Assembly (NCBI GenBank): GCA_020054055.1
Contig: JAGVLZ010000139.1
Span: forward strand, 1-16,335
Origin: Phycisphaerales bacterium
GTDB taxonomy: Bacteria; Planctomycetota; Phycisphaerae; Phycisphaerales; UBA1924
DNA length: 16,335 bases
Direction of reading: 5' to 3'
Position 1 is the stretch's first letter; every line of letters starts with the position of its first letter. Both the position numbers and the translations under genes were made by a program. Under the pieces are notes generated by a model, which had not been told where the DNA came from, did not search any database, and was given only the letters and a program-made list of their open reading frames with translations. Below are positions 6,558 to 13,892 of the stretch, piece after piece.

Positions 6558-7355
6558 TCACGGCCCGTGCGTGTCGGATGGCAGCAGGATGCCCTTGGCG
6601 CGGTCCCTCCGCTTCATCACGCGGTACCGCCAGTTCAGGAGCAAGATGAGAGCGACGATCACCACGATGCCGCCGACGAGCAGGCCGGGATGATCCTTGT
6701 TGATGTACTTGCTGAGCACTCCCGCGAAGACCCACATCACGCCGTTGCCGATGATGCTGCCGATGAAGATGCCGATGAAGGTTGCTTTGCGCGACATGCC
6801 AAGCAGTCGGCCGAAGATCGCGCCGCCGACGCTGCCCGTCGCCGCGAGGGGGAAGACGACAAAGAGCACCAACCCCAGGAAGGCCATGCGCCGCATCCAG
6901 GGGTGCATCTTGAGGATGAACTCGCCGTCCTCCTGCAACGCCGCCATCGATGGGCCGAACTTCGGGATGCGAAAGATCAGCCCCGCGTGGACGACCAGCA
7001 GCGCCGCCACGAACATATCCATGTATGTGACCATCGCGAAGAGTTGGCCGCGGGTCATCGAACTGAGCGTGGCGTCGTTCCCGGCGTCGCCCCCGGCGAG
7101 GATGATGAACCGACCGGCGCCGAAGAAGGCGATCGCGGCTTTCACCATTAACTTCCACACGAAGTCCCAGTCCGTCATGAACCAGACCGCCCCGATCACC
7201 ATTCCGGTGATCGCAAAGGGCAACACGAGCGAGAGCAGCCAGATCGTCGGTTGCTCCCGGCGGAACTTGTCGGCGTGGTGGTGCTCCTCCGAGGCGACGC
7301 TTCGGAATCGGCGCTTCTTCGGAGCAGTTGGGTTTTCGGGAGGACTGGCGGGCAT
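6558..7355 (-). CDS. Polytopic membrane protein, Sm_multidrug_ex (COG2426)-like
   Basis: This is a 265-residue membrane protein. The N-terminus is soluble, with a His-rich patch EEHHHADKF (about 23-31). Hydrophobic segments follow near 38-60, 105-128, 158-185, 191-214 and 226-242, with a possible further one near 70-87. The segment FLGLVLFVVFPLAATGSVGG (159-178), followed by LGMSRKATFIGIFIGSIIGN, resembles the conserved C-terminal core of the putative small multidrug export family (LFV.iPlPgTGaw-like). Transport function is unproven for that family, so I do not assign a substrate. The ATG at 7355 is preferred over in-frame starts at 7424 and 7469, because a TATACT box at 7405-7410 lies between and glnS is read from there in the other direction. 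There is no strong ribosome site. It is a single gene converging on tag. Confidence 0.6.
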   Translation of the reverse strand: MPASPPENPTAPKKRRFRSVASEEHHHADKFRREQPTIWLLSLVLPFAITGMVIGAVWFMTDWDFVWKLMVKAAIAFFGAGRFIILAGGDAGNDATLSSMTRGQLFAMVTYMDMFVAALLVVHAGLIFRIPKFGPSMAALQEDGEFILKMHPWMRRMAFLGLVLFVVFPLAATGSVGGAIFGRLLGMSRKATFIGIFIGSIIGNGVMWVFAGVLSKYINKDHPGLLVGGIVVIVALILLLNWRYRVMKRRDRAKGILLPSDTHGP

Positions 7356-7404
7356 GAGTGCGGTCAAGTAGGGAGACGCCTTCGGGGTGCGGGGAGGGGG
7401 CGGA

Positions 7405-7410
7405 AGTATA
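7405..7410 (-). promoter_or_regulatory. Possible -10 box upstream of the 6558-7355 membrane-protein gene
   Basis: TATACT on the minus strand matches TATAAT in five of six positions and would give a leader of roughly 40 bases before the ATG at 7355. No clear -35 is seen. Confidence 0.28.
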
Positions 7411-7468
7411 GAAGCGGTGAGCATTGTCGCGGCTCGCACGCGTTTCCCTACCATGCCGGCAGGAAACA

Positions 7469-9232
7469 ATGAACGACACCGCCGACAAGCCGTTGAACTT
7501 CATCCAGCAGATCGTGGAGGATGATTGCCGCGCCGTAAAGTGGGGGACGTGGAAAGCCTCCGATGCTTCGCGCCCCGGGTCGGCGCAAACCGCCGGCTCG
7601 CCGCGCGTCCACACGCGGTTCCCGCCCGAACCGAACGGATACCTGCACATCGGCCATGCCAAGAGCATCCTGCTCAACTTCGGCCTGGCCCAAAAGTTCG
7701 GCGGGCGATTCAACCTCCGCTTCGACGACACCAACCCCGCGAAGGAGGAGCAGGAATACGTCGATTCGATCAAGGCCGACGTGGCATGGCTCGGCGCGAA
7801 CTGGCATGGCCCCAACGGCGGCGGCCTCTTCTTCGCGTCCGACTACTTCGACCGCATGTACGACTGGGCGGTGGAACTCATCCGCAAGGGGAAGGCCTAT
7901 GTCTGCGAGTTGTCCGCCGATGAGGTCTCGAAGCGTCGCGGCACGCCGACGGCGCCCGCGACTTCCCCGTTTCGCGATCGCCCCGCCGAGGAGAGTCTGC
8001 GCCTCATTCAGGAGATGAAAGAGGGCACGCACCCGAATGGCGCGATGACCGTCCGCGCGAAGATCGACCTTGCTTCGCCGAACTTCAACCTCCGCGATCC
8101 CGTCATGTACCGCATCCTTCACGAGGCGCACCACAACACCGGGAGCAAGTGGTGCATCTACCCCATGTACGACTGGGCGCACGGCTTCGAGGATTCGATC
8201 GAGGGGATCACACACTCGATCTGCACGCTCGAGTTCGAGAATCACAGGCCGCTCTACGACTGGTTCATCGACTCGGTGAACGAGGGGCGGTCGGCGGACA
8301 AGAAGATTCACCACCCGCAACAGGTCGAGTTCGCGAAGGGACTCCTGACCTACACCATCCTCAGCAAGCGCAATCTCCTGCGCATGGTGCAGGAGGGGAC
8401 GGTGAAGGGTTGGGACGATCCGAGAATGCCGACGATCAGCGGGTTTCGTCGGCGGGGATACACGCCGGAAGCGATCCGCACGTTCTGGGAGGAAATCGGC
8501 GTCACGAAAACGGAGAGTGTCATCGACCTCGGTCGGCTCGAGAATGCGATCCGCACCGACTTGAACAGGCGGGCGCCGCGCGCCATGGGTGTGCTCCGCC
8601 CGCTCAAGGTCACGATCGAGAACTGGCCCGAGGGCAAGGTGGACTGGCTGGAAGCCCAGAACAACCCCGAAGACCCCGCCGCGGGTTCGCGCACGGTGCC
8701 ATTCACCGGCACACTCTTCGTCGAGCGCGACGACTTCATGGAAAATCCGCCCAAACGGTTCTTCCGATTGGCCCCTGGGCGCGAAGTGCGTCTCCGCTGG
8801 GCGTACTTCGTCAAGTGCGAGCGCGTCGTCAAGGATGCAGCGACCGGCGAAGTGACCGAACTCCGCTGCACGTTCGACCCCGCGACACGCGGCGGCGATT
8901 CCCCCGACGGCCGAAAGGTCAAGGCGACGCTGCACTGGGTCTCGGCGGACCTCGGAGTCCCGGCGGAGGTCCGACTCTTCGACCGCTTGTTCAAGGTCGA
9001 AGACCCCGGTGCGCGAACCGGCGAGTTCATGGATGACCTCAATCCGATTTCGCTGGAAGTCGTGCGCGCGATGATCGAGCCGAGCCTTGCGGAAGCGAAG
9101 GTCGGCGACAAGGTGCAGTTCGAGCGCCTGGGTTACTTCTGCGTGGATCGAGACGCGAAACCCGGCGCACTCGTGTTTAATCGCACGGTGACGCTGAAGG
9201 ACGCCTGGTCGAGAGTGGCCAGGGAAGAGTGA
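7469..9232 (+). CDS. glnS: Glutaminyl-tRNA synthetase
   Basis: This is a 587-residue cytoplasmic class I aminoacyl-tRNA synthetase that charges tRNA-Gln directly (E. coli 554 residues). The signature FPPEPNGYLHIGHAKSI contains the HIGH motif at 60-63, and ILSKR at 297-301 stands for the KMSKS loop. Further family landmarks are RFDDTNP (84-90) and MYDWAHGFEDSIEGITHS (233-250). The C-terminal part continues through the anticodon-binding beta-barrels (MENPPKRFFRLAPGREVRLR). The start at 7469 is chosen because AGGA lies four bases upstream and NDTADKPLNFI begins the family-like N-terminus. Direct GlnRS charging means that tRNA-Gln need not rely on GatCAB. It is divergent from the membrane-protein gene and converges on the QueD-like gene. 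Confidence 0.96.
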   Translation: MNDTADKPLNFIQQIVEDDCRAVKWGTWKASDASRPGSAQTAGSPRVHTRFPPEPNGYLHIGHAKSILLNFGLAQKFGGRFNLRFDDTNPAKEEQEYVDSIKADVAWLGANWHGPNGGGLFFASDYFDRMYDWAVELIRKGKAYVCELSADEVSKRRGTPTAPATSPFRDRPAEESLRLIQEMKEGTHPNGAMTVRAKIDLASPNFNLRDPVMYRILHEAHHNTGSKWCIYPMYDWAHGFEDSIEGITHSICTLEFENHRPLYDWFIDSVNEGRSADKKIHHPQQVEFAKGLLTYTILSKRNLLRMVQEGTVKGWDDPRMPTISGFRRRGYTPEAIRTFWEEIGVTKTESVIDLGRLENAIRTDLNRRAPRAMGVLRPLKVTIENWPEGKVDWLEAQNNPEDPAAGSRTVPFTGTLFVERDDFMENPPKRFFRLAPGREVRLRWAYFVKCERVVKDAATGEVTELRCTFDPATRGGDSPDGRKVKATLHWVSADLGVPAEVRLFDRLFKVEDPGARTGEFMDDLNPISLEVVRAMIEPSLAEAKVGDKVQFERLGYFCVDRDAKPGALVFNRTVTLKDAWSRVAREE

Positions 9233-9235
9233 AGT

Positions 9236-9604
9236 TCAAGGCGCCGGCCGATAGGTCGCCGCGCATCCGGGGGCCTCGGTCACGCGCACCGAGAGAATGC
9301 GTGCTTCGCTGGGCATCATCGGCGCAAGGCTGTCAGCGATGTGTTTGGCGACCAGTTCCGCCGTGGGATTCTTCGAATCAAATGGAGGCGTTTCATTCAG
9401 ATTTCGATTGTGGAACCGCCCCGTGATCGTGCGCAGCGCCTCCTCGATCGTGTGAAAGTCACAGAGCAGCCCGTCTTCGTCGAGTGTTTCCCCCGCGATC
9501 GTCAGCGTCGCGAGCCAGTCGTGGCCGTGCAACGGCTCGACCGCTCCGCCCAGCCGGATCGCGTGGGCGGCGGAGAACCTTGATTCGATGGATAACTCGA
9601 ACAT
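9236..9604 (-). CDS. 6-pyruvoyl-tetrahydropterin synthase / QueD-family protein with altered active site
   Basis: This is a 122-residue tunnelling-fold enzyme (E. coli QueD is 121). The zinc ligands are present: H14 (FSAAHAI), H26 and H28 (LHGHDW). The NPTAEL segment (79-84) and E110 (VTEAPG), which anchors the pterin, are also present. Two things differ from QueD/PTPS. The position of the catalytic Cys four residues before HGH is V22, with Glu23 next to it. The Asp-His pair of the triad aligns with H65-N66 in FHNRNLNE. The ATG at 9604 is preferred over a longer frame to 9697, which adds an Arg-rich antisense-like stretch. Role in queuosine (7-deazaguanine) synthesis is the default guess; a pterin/folate role or another reaction is possible. 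Confidence 0.82.
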   Translation of the reverse strand: MFELSIESRFSAAHAIRLGGAVEPLHGHDWLATLTIAGETLDEDGLLCDFHTIEEALRTITGRFHNRNLNETPPFDSKNPTAELVAKHIADSLAPMMPSEARILSVRVTEAPGCAATYRPAP

Positions 9605-9610
9605 GGTGGG

Positions 9611-9616
9611 AGTGTA
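9611..9616 (-). promoter_or_regulatory. Possible -10 box for leaderless QueD-like mRNA
   Basis: TACACT on the minus strand, six bases before the ATG at 9604, with no Shine-Dalgarno. Transcription would start at about the A of the ATG. Confidence 0.36.
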
Positions 9617-9747
9617 CGGCGGAGCGAGGTGTTCCCATAACCCCTCTCGATCGCGCCCGCGCCGCGGAGCCATGTCATTGCGCCGAGTTGCTCCCAATCG
9701 GGGCGCGTTCTCGGTCGATGATCAGTTGTCCGCCGGAGAATCCAGAC

Positions 9748-11166
9748 ATGCGACAAGTCGATGCCACTACTCTGCGCCCAGGGACTCGCCTCCCCCTCGC
9801 GCTCTACACGCGCCAGGGGGTCAAACTGCTCAGCGGCGGGACGACTCTCACCGAGGCGATGTGCCGCATGATCTCGCAGTCGAAGTGGGGGGACCTCTTT
9901 CTCGCGGCGTCGGCGTCGGACCTCCAGCAGGCCGCCCTGCTCAGACTCGTCGATCCCGCGCCGATCGGAACGCGCGCTCCGATGGACGTTGTCACCGCGG
10001 GGGGCGTCCTCGCGGTCGAGGCGGGGCAATACGTCGAGAGCCATCACGCCGACGCCTATGAACTCGGCGCGTTCCTCGGCACACCCGAAAAAGAAGATCA
10101 GCGGCTGCGGGCCGCCCGGATGAAACTCGCCGATCAATGTGTGGCCGACCTCGCGGGGGAATGGAAGCGTCTCCCCCTCCGCATCCGCCCAGCGCCGACC
10201 CCCGCGTGGGCCTCCTCGCGCGCTGCCTACGGCCCACACCTCGCGGATTGGCCGGATGAGTCCAAACTGGCGGAGTTCCGGGGCGAACGCGTCAGACGAT
10301 TTCGGCGCGCGTTCGCGCGCATCTTGTCGGGGCTTCCGGTGACCGTCGGCGAGATCAGCCTGCTCGTCTCCGAACTGATCCACCTTCAACGCACGCACCC
10401 CGAACGCTTCACGCAACTCGCTTTGCTCGCGCCGCGCGGAGAGGACTACCTCCCGGAGCATTGCTACGCGGTCGCGTGCCTGGGCGTCGCCATCGCCGCC
10501 CGGCTGCAATGGTCCGACGATGCGATACGCCTCGCCGGGATGACGGGGCTGCTCGCCGACGTGGGGATGGGGCTCGTGCCCGCGGACCTGCGCATCTCGG
10601 GCCGCCCGCTCAGCGAGATGGAGATCAACCGCGTTCGCCGTCATCCGACCTTCAGCGTTGTCATGCTCGACGCCGTCGAAGGGCTGCCGGAGGATGTTCG
10701 GCACGCGGCGTATCAGCATCACGAGCGAGAGAACGGCTCGGGCTATCCCTGCGGCTTGCGAGGGGGAGCGATCGCCGACATCGCCAAGGTTGTCGCCGTT
10801 GCTGACGCCTTTGCCGCCGCCGCGGCCCGGCGCCGCTACCGCAGCGCCAAGCGCCCCTACGAGGCCATCGAGGAGATCATCATGCAGGCCTCGGCCGGGG
10901 TCTTTGAGAAGCGCTGCGTCCGCGCGCTCGTGGAGTCGGCGGGCCTCTTCCCCGTGGGCAGTCACGTCATGCTCTCGAACAACACCCCGGCGGTCGTCGT
11001 CGGCGTTCAACCCGATTCCATCGACCGGCCGATCGTTCGAGTCGTGCAACGCACTTCGGTCGGCCCGACGATGGGGCTGACCGTACACCTCGCCGATTTC
11101 GCGCGGAACGAACTGTGGATCAGCCAGCCGATCGACCCTCCGTCGGACCTGATGGTGATCGCCTGA
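9748..11166 (+). CDS. Degenerate HD-GYP domain protein
   Basis: This is a 472-residue protein. The N-terminal part (about 1-70, ATTLRPGTRLPLALYTRQG then LLSGGTTLT) resembles the domain that often precedes HD-GYP modules. A variable linker follows, then the HD-GYP domain at about 230-390. Seen residues: H238, H299, HHE (324-326), GSGYP (330-334), VADAF (351-355) and RYRSA (363-367). The HD dyad and following K are replaced: LADVGM (269-274) instead of HDxGK, giving A270-D271. A C-terminal beta domain (about 400-450, FPVGSHVMLSNNTPAVVVG) completes a layout common in these proteins. GGAG lies nine bases before the ATG, preferred over the upstream frame to 9484. HD-GYP proteins degrade c-di-GMP; with one metal ligand gone, this one may be a binding or scaffold protein. 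Confidence 0.85.
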   Translation: MRQVDATTLRPGTRLPLALYTRQGVKLLSGGTTLTEAMCRMISQSKWGDLFLAASASDLQQAALLRLVDPAPIGTRAPMDVVTAGGVLAVEAGQYVESHHADAYELGAFLGTPEKEDQRLRAARMKLADQCVADLAGEWKRLPLRIRPAPTPAWASSRAAYGPHLADWPDESKLAEFRGERVRRFRRAFARILSGLPVTVGEISLLVSELIHLQRTHPERFTQLALLAPRGEDYLPEHCYAVACLGVAIAARLQWSDDAIRLAGMTGLLADVGMGLVPADLRISGRPLSEMEINRVRRHPTFSVVMLDAVEGLPEDVRHAAYQHHERENGSGYPCGLRGGAIADIAKVVAVADAFAAAAARRRYRSAKRPYEAIEEIIMQASAGVFEKRCVRALVESAGLFPVGSHVMLSNNTPAVVVGVQPDSIDRPIVRVVQRTSVGPTMGLTVHLADFARNELWISQPIDPPSDLMVIA

Positions 11167-11171
11167 ACCCG

Positions 11172-11177
11172 TATCAT
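11172..11177 (+). promoter_or_regulatory. Possible -10 box for leaderless mutase mRNA
   Basis: TATCAT (five of six to TATAAT) seven bases before the ATG at 11185. No Shine-Dalgarno is present. It lies just after the stop of the HD-GYP gene, so the mutase may be expressed separately. Confidence 0.42.
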
Positions 11178-11184
11178 CGAAGCG

Positions 11185-12630
11185 ATGGCATCGAGCCCCT
11201 CGAATCAGGCCCCCCTCATGCTCTCGGTCAGCGGCTGCCGCGGAATCGTGGGCGCCAGTCTCACGCCGGACGTGATCTGCCGATTCGTCGGAGCGATGGT
11301 GTCGTGGTTGCGCGAGGAGCAGCGGATCGATCGTCCCGTCGTTGTGCTCGGTTGTGATGGTCGAAAGGGTGGCGATGTGCTCCGGGGGCTGGTCGGCTCC
11401 GCGCTCGCTGCGGCCGGCTGTCGAGTCATCGACCTGGGCACCGCGATGACGCCGACGATAGGGGTGATGGTCGTCCACCATCGCGCGAGCGCGGGGCTGA
11501 CGCTCACCGCGAGTCATAATCCCGCTGAATGGAACGGGATGAAGATCATCAGCGCGGAGGGTGCGGCCCCCGATGCCCCGACCGCGTCGAGAATCATCGA
11601 GCGATTCAAGCGAGATCAACACGGATTCGTTCCCGCCGATCGGTTCGGTTCCATCGAGCGCGACGCGGTCGCCGCAAAGGGGCACGCCGACAGGGTGCTG
11701 GCTGCGCTCGCAAAGGTTGCGGACATCGAGACGATCCGCGCGCGACGATTCAAGGTGGTGCTGGATTCGTTGAATGCGTCGGGGGTTGAGGGGGCGCGGC
11801 TCCTGCTCAATTCGCTCAACTGCGAACTGACGCACCTGCACGACAGCAACTCGGGAGTGTTCCCTCATCCTGCGGAGCCGACGCGCGAAAACCTTGTGTC
11901 CCTGAGTGCGGAAGTGGCGCAGCGCGGGTCGGACGTCGGCTTCGCGCAGGACCCGGACGCCGATCGTCTTGCCGTCTTCGATGAAGGGGGCCGATACATC
12001 GGCGAGGAGTACACGCTGGTGCTGGGCGCGATGGCACTGCTCGGTAACAACGGAGCCCCAAGCGCCAGCGCCGGGCCGTCTCGCGATCTTGTCGCCAACC
12101 TCTCGACCAGCCGCATGATCGATGACGTGGCGCGGCGGATGGGAGCGACGGTGCACCGTTCCGCCGTGGGCGAGGCGAATGTCGTCTCGGCGATGAAGCG
12201 CGTCGGCGCGGTCATGGGGGGTGAGGGCAACGGCGGCGTGATCTGGCCCGAGGTCACGCTCATCCGCGATAGTCTCAGCGCGATGGCGCTCACTCTGGCC
12301 CTCCTGGCACGCGAGCGGAAGCCGCTGAGTGCAATCGTTGCGAGCACGCCGTCTTACGCGATTGAAAAGCGAAAGATCGAACTCCGACCCGGACTGATCG
12401 AGCGTGCGCTCGCCGCGGCGGAGGGCGCCCACTTTGGCAATGGCGTCCGCATCGACAAGCAGGACGGCGTGCGCCTTGACTTCCCCGCGCCGAGTGGAAA
12501 AGGCTCGGCATGGCTCCATGTGCGAGCCAGCAACACCGAGCCGATTCTTCGGTTGATCGCCGAGGCGCCGAGCAGCGCCGAGACGAAGCTGATCCTTGAC
12601 CGCGCCGACGGCTTGATTCAATCCGCATGA
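11185..12630 (+). CDS. Phosphoglucosamine/phosphomannomutase (alpha-D-phosphohexomutase family, GlmM/ManB-like)
   Basis: This is a 481-residue cytoplasmic phosphohexomutase. The four active-site loops are visible: the phosphoserine loop TASHNPAEWNGMK with S110; the Mg loop DPDADR with D256, D258, D260; the sugar loop GEGNGG (346-351); and the phosphate loop RASNTEP (447-453). The N-terminus VSGCRGIVG (15-23) matches the family's SG-x-RG start. GlmM of most bacteria has GEQSGH in the sugar loop and is about 445 residues. GEGNGG is seen in archaeal-type phosphomanno/glucosamine mutases. Substrate is therefore GlcN-6-P, Man-6-P or Glc-6-P, undecided by sequence alone. It follows the HD-GYP gene by 18 bases and precedes mnmA by 36. 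M12 is a weaker alternative start. Confidence 0.87.
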   Translation: MASSPSNQAPLMLSVSGCRGIVGASLTPDVICRFVGAMVSWLREEQRIDRPVVVLGCDGRKGGDVLRGLVGSALAAAGCRVIDLGTAMTPTIGVMVVHHRASAGLTLTASHNPAEWNGMKIISAEGAAPDAPTASRIIERFKRDQHGFVPADRFGSIERDAVAAKGHADRVLAALAKVADIETIRARRFKVVLDSLNASGVEGARLLLNSLNCELTHLHDSNSGVFPHPAEPTRENLVSLSAEVAQRGSDVGFAQDPDADRLAVFDEGGRYIGEEYTLVLGAMALLGNNGAPSASAGPSRDLVANLSTSRMIDDVARRMGATVHRSAVGEANVVSAMKRVGAVMGGEGNGGVIWPEVTLIRDSLSAMALTLALLARERKPLSAIVASTPSYAIEKRKIELRPGLIERALAAAEGAHFGNGVRIDKQDGVRLDFPAPSGKGSAWLHVRASNTEPILRLIAEAPSSAETKLILDRADGLIQSA

Positions 12631-12651
12631 AGAATCGGCGCGCGGCGTGCA

Positions 12652-12657
12652 TAGACT
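12652..12657 (+). promoter_or_regulatory. Possible -10 box for leaderless mnmA mRNA
   Basis: TAGACT nine bases before the ATG at 12667, with no Shine-Dalgarno visible. It lies in the 36-base gap after the mutase stop. Confidence 0.33.
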
Positions 12658-12666
12658 CCCTCGCCG

Positions 12667-13860
12667 ATGACCACACGGAAGCCCAAAGTCCTGGTCGCCA
12701 TGTCCGGCGGCGTCGATTCGTCCGTCGCCGCGGCGCTGTTGCTGCGCGAGGGGTACGAGGTGGTCGGGTGCTTCATGCGGCTGGGATCGCCGGGGGAATC
12801 GCTCGATGAGTTGCAGCGCTTCGACCCGGACGGGGCCGCGTGCGATCCCGCGAAGTTGAAGATCGGCCACCAGGGGTGCTGCTCCATCAGTGATGCGGCG
12901 GATGCGCGGCTGGTCGCGGCCCACCTCGATGTCCCGTTTTATGTCTGCAACTTCAAGAAGGACTTTGGCCGCATCATCGACTACTTCGTGGATGAGTACG
13001 TCGCGGGGCGGACGCCAAACCCGTGCGTGCGCTGCAACGATTGGCTGAAGTTCGGCAAACTCCACGACTACGCGAAGCAGATCGACGCGGATTTCGTGGC
13101 CAGCGGCCACTACGCACGCATCGGTCACTCAAACGAGCCCCGCGCGCAAGCAAGGGGTCACCGCCTGCTCCGAGGCGTCGATCACTCCAAGGATCAGTCC
13201 TATGTGCTCTTCGGCGCGCCGCGCGAGCGGCTCGCCGAGATGTTGCTGCCGATCGGATCGCTCGAGAAGCCGCGCGTGCGGGAGATGGCCCGGGAGTTGG
13301 GCCTCCCCGTCTTCGACAAGCCGGACTCGCAGGAGATCTGCTTCGTCCCCGACAACGACTACGCAGGGCTCATCGAGCGCCGCCGTCCGGGCGCGATGCG
13401 CGAGGGGGCGATCGTCGATACGGCCGGGAACGTGGTCGGCGCGCACGACGGTCAGCACCGATTCACCATCGGCCAGCGTCGTGGGCTTTCGATTTCGCTC
13501 GGCCATCCCGTCTATGTCGTCGGCAAGGACCCGTCGTCGAACACGGTGATGGTGGGAGAGAAGTCGGCGTTGGAGTGCGGCGAGTGCATGGTCGCGGAGG
13601 CCAACTGGCTCGCCGACCCGCCGCCGAGCGGCGAGTGGCGGCCGGTGCTGGCAAAGATCCGCTACGGCGCGGAGCCGGTGCGTGCGGAGGTGCGGGTGAG
13701 TGCTGAGTCTGACGGTGCGACGCACTCCGGGCGTCGCGGCACGTTCGAGGTTCGATTCGATGAGCCGCAGCACGCCGTGACGCCGGGGCAGGCGCTCGTC
13801 TGCTACGACGCAGCAGACCCCGACTGGCTCATCGCCGGCGGGTGGATTCATCGCGCGTGA
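12667..13860 (+). CDS. mnmA: tRNA-specific 2-thiouridylase MnmA
   Basis: This is a 397-residue enzyme that puts sulfur on U34 of Lys, Glu and Gln tRNAs with ATP. The PP-loop SGGVDSS is at 13-19. The second active region TPNPCVRCN (116-124) gives C120 and C123. GHYAR (147-151) and DQSYVLF (176-182) follow. DSQEICFV (220-227) carries the second catalytic Cys, C225. A C-terminal beta-barrel (about 290-397) completes the usual three-domain fold, and the length is normal. The CxxC in the NPC loop contrasts with the DxxC of E. coli and gives three Cys that could hold an Fe-S cluster. No Shine-Dalgarno precedes the ATG. It converges on murQ with a 32-base gap. Confidence 0.95.
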   Translation: MTTRKPKVLVAMSGGVDSSVAAALLLREGYEVVGCFMRLGSPGESLDELQRFDPDGAACDPAKLKIGHQGCCSISDAADARLVAAHLDVPFYVCNFKKDFGRIIDYFVDEYVAGRTPNPCVRCNDWLKFGKLHDYAKQIDADFVASGHYARIGHSNEPRAQARGHRLLRGVDHSKDQSYVLFGAPRERLAEMLLPIGSLEKPRVREMARELGLPVFDKPDSQEICFVPDNDYAGLIERRRPGAMREGAIVDTAGNVVGAHDGQHRFTIGQRRGLSISLGHPVYVVGKDPSSNTVMVGEKSALECGECMVAEANWLADPPPSGEWRPVLAKIRYGAEPVRAEVRVSAESDGATHSGRRGTFEVRFDEPQHAVTPGQALVCYDAADPDWLIAGGWIHRA

Positions 13861-13892
13861 CGCGCTGCAAGAGGGTCCTCTCTATCGCCGGT

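Noticed and set aside
7448..8935. A 495-codon minus-strand open frame
   Set aside because: It is antisense to glnS, whose HIGH and LSKR motifs establish the coding strand.
9502..13128. A 1208-codon open frame on the minus strand
   Set aside because: It runs antisense to three genes with clear catalytic motifs (HD-GYP protein, mutase, mnmA) and into the QueD-like gene in another frame. Its composition (Arg, His, Asp, Gly rich) is that of a GC-rich antisense shadow, and it has no recognisable domain.
13870..13881. AGAGGGTCCTCT inverted repeat between mnmA and murQ as a terminator
   Set aside because: The stem is only four to five bases with a two- to four-base loop and no T-run. It is too weak to call.
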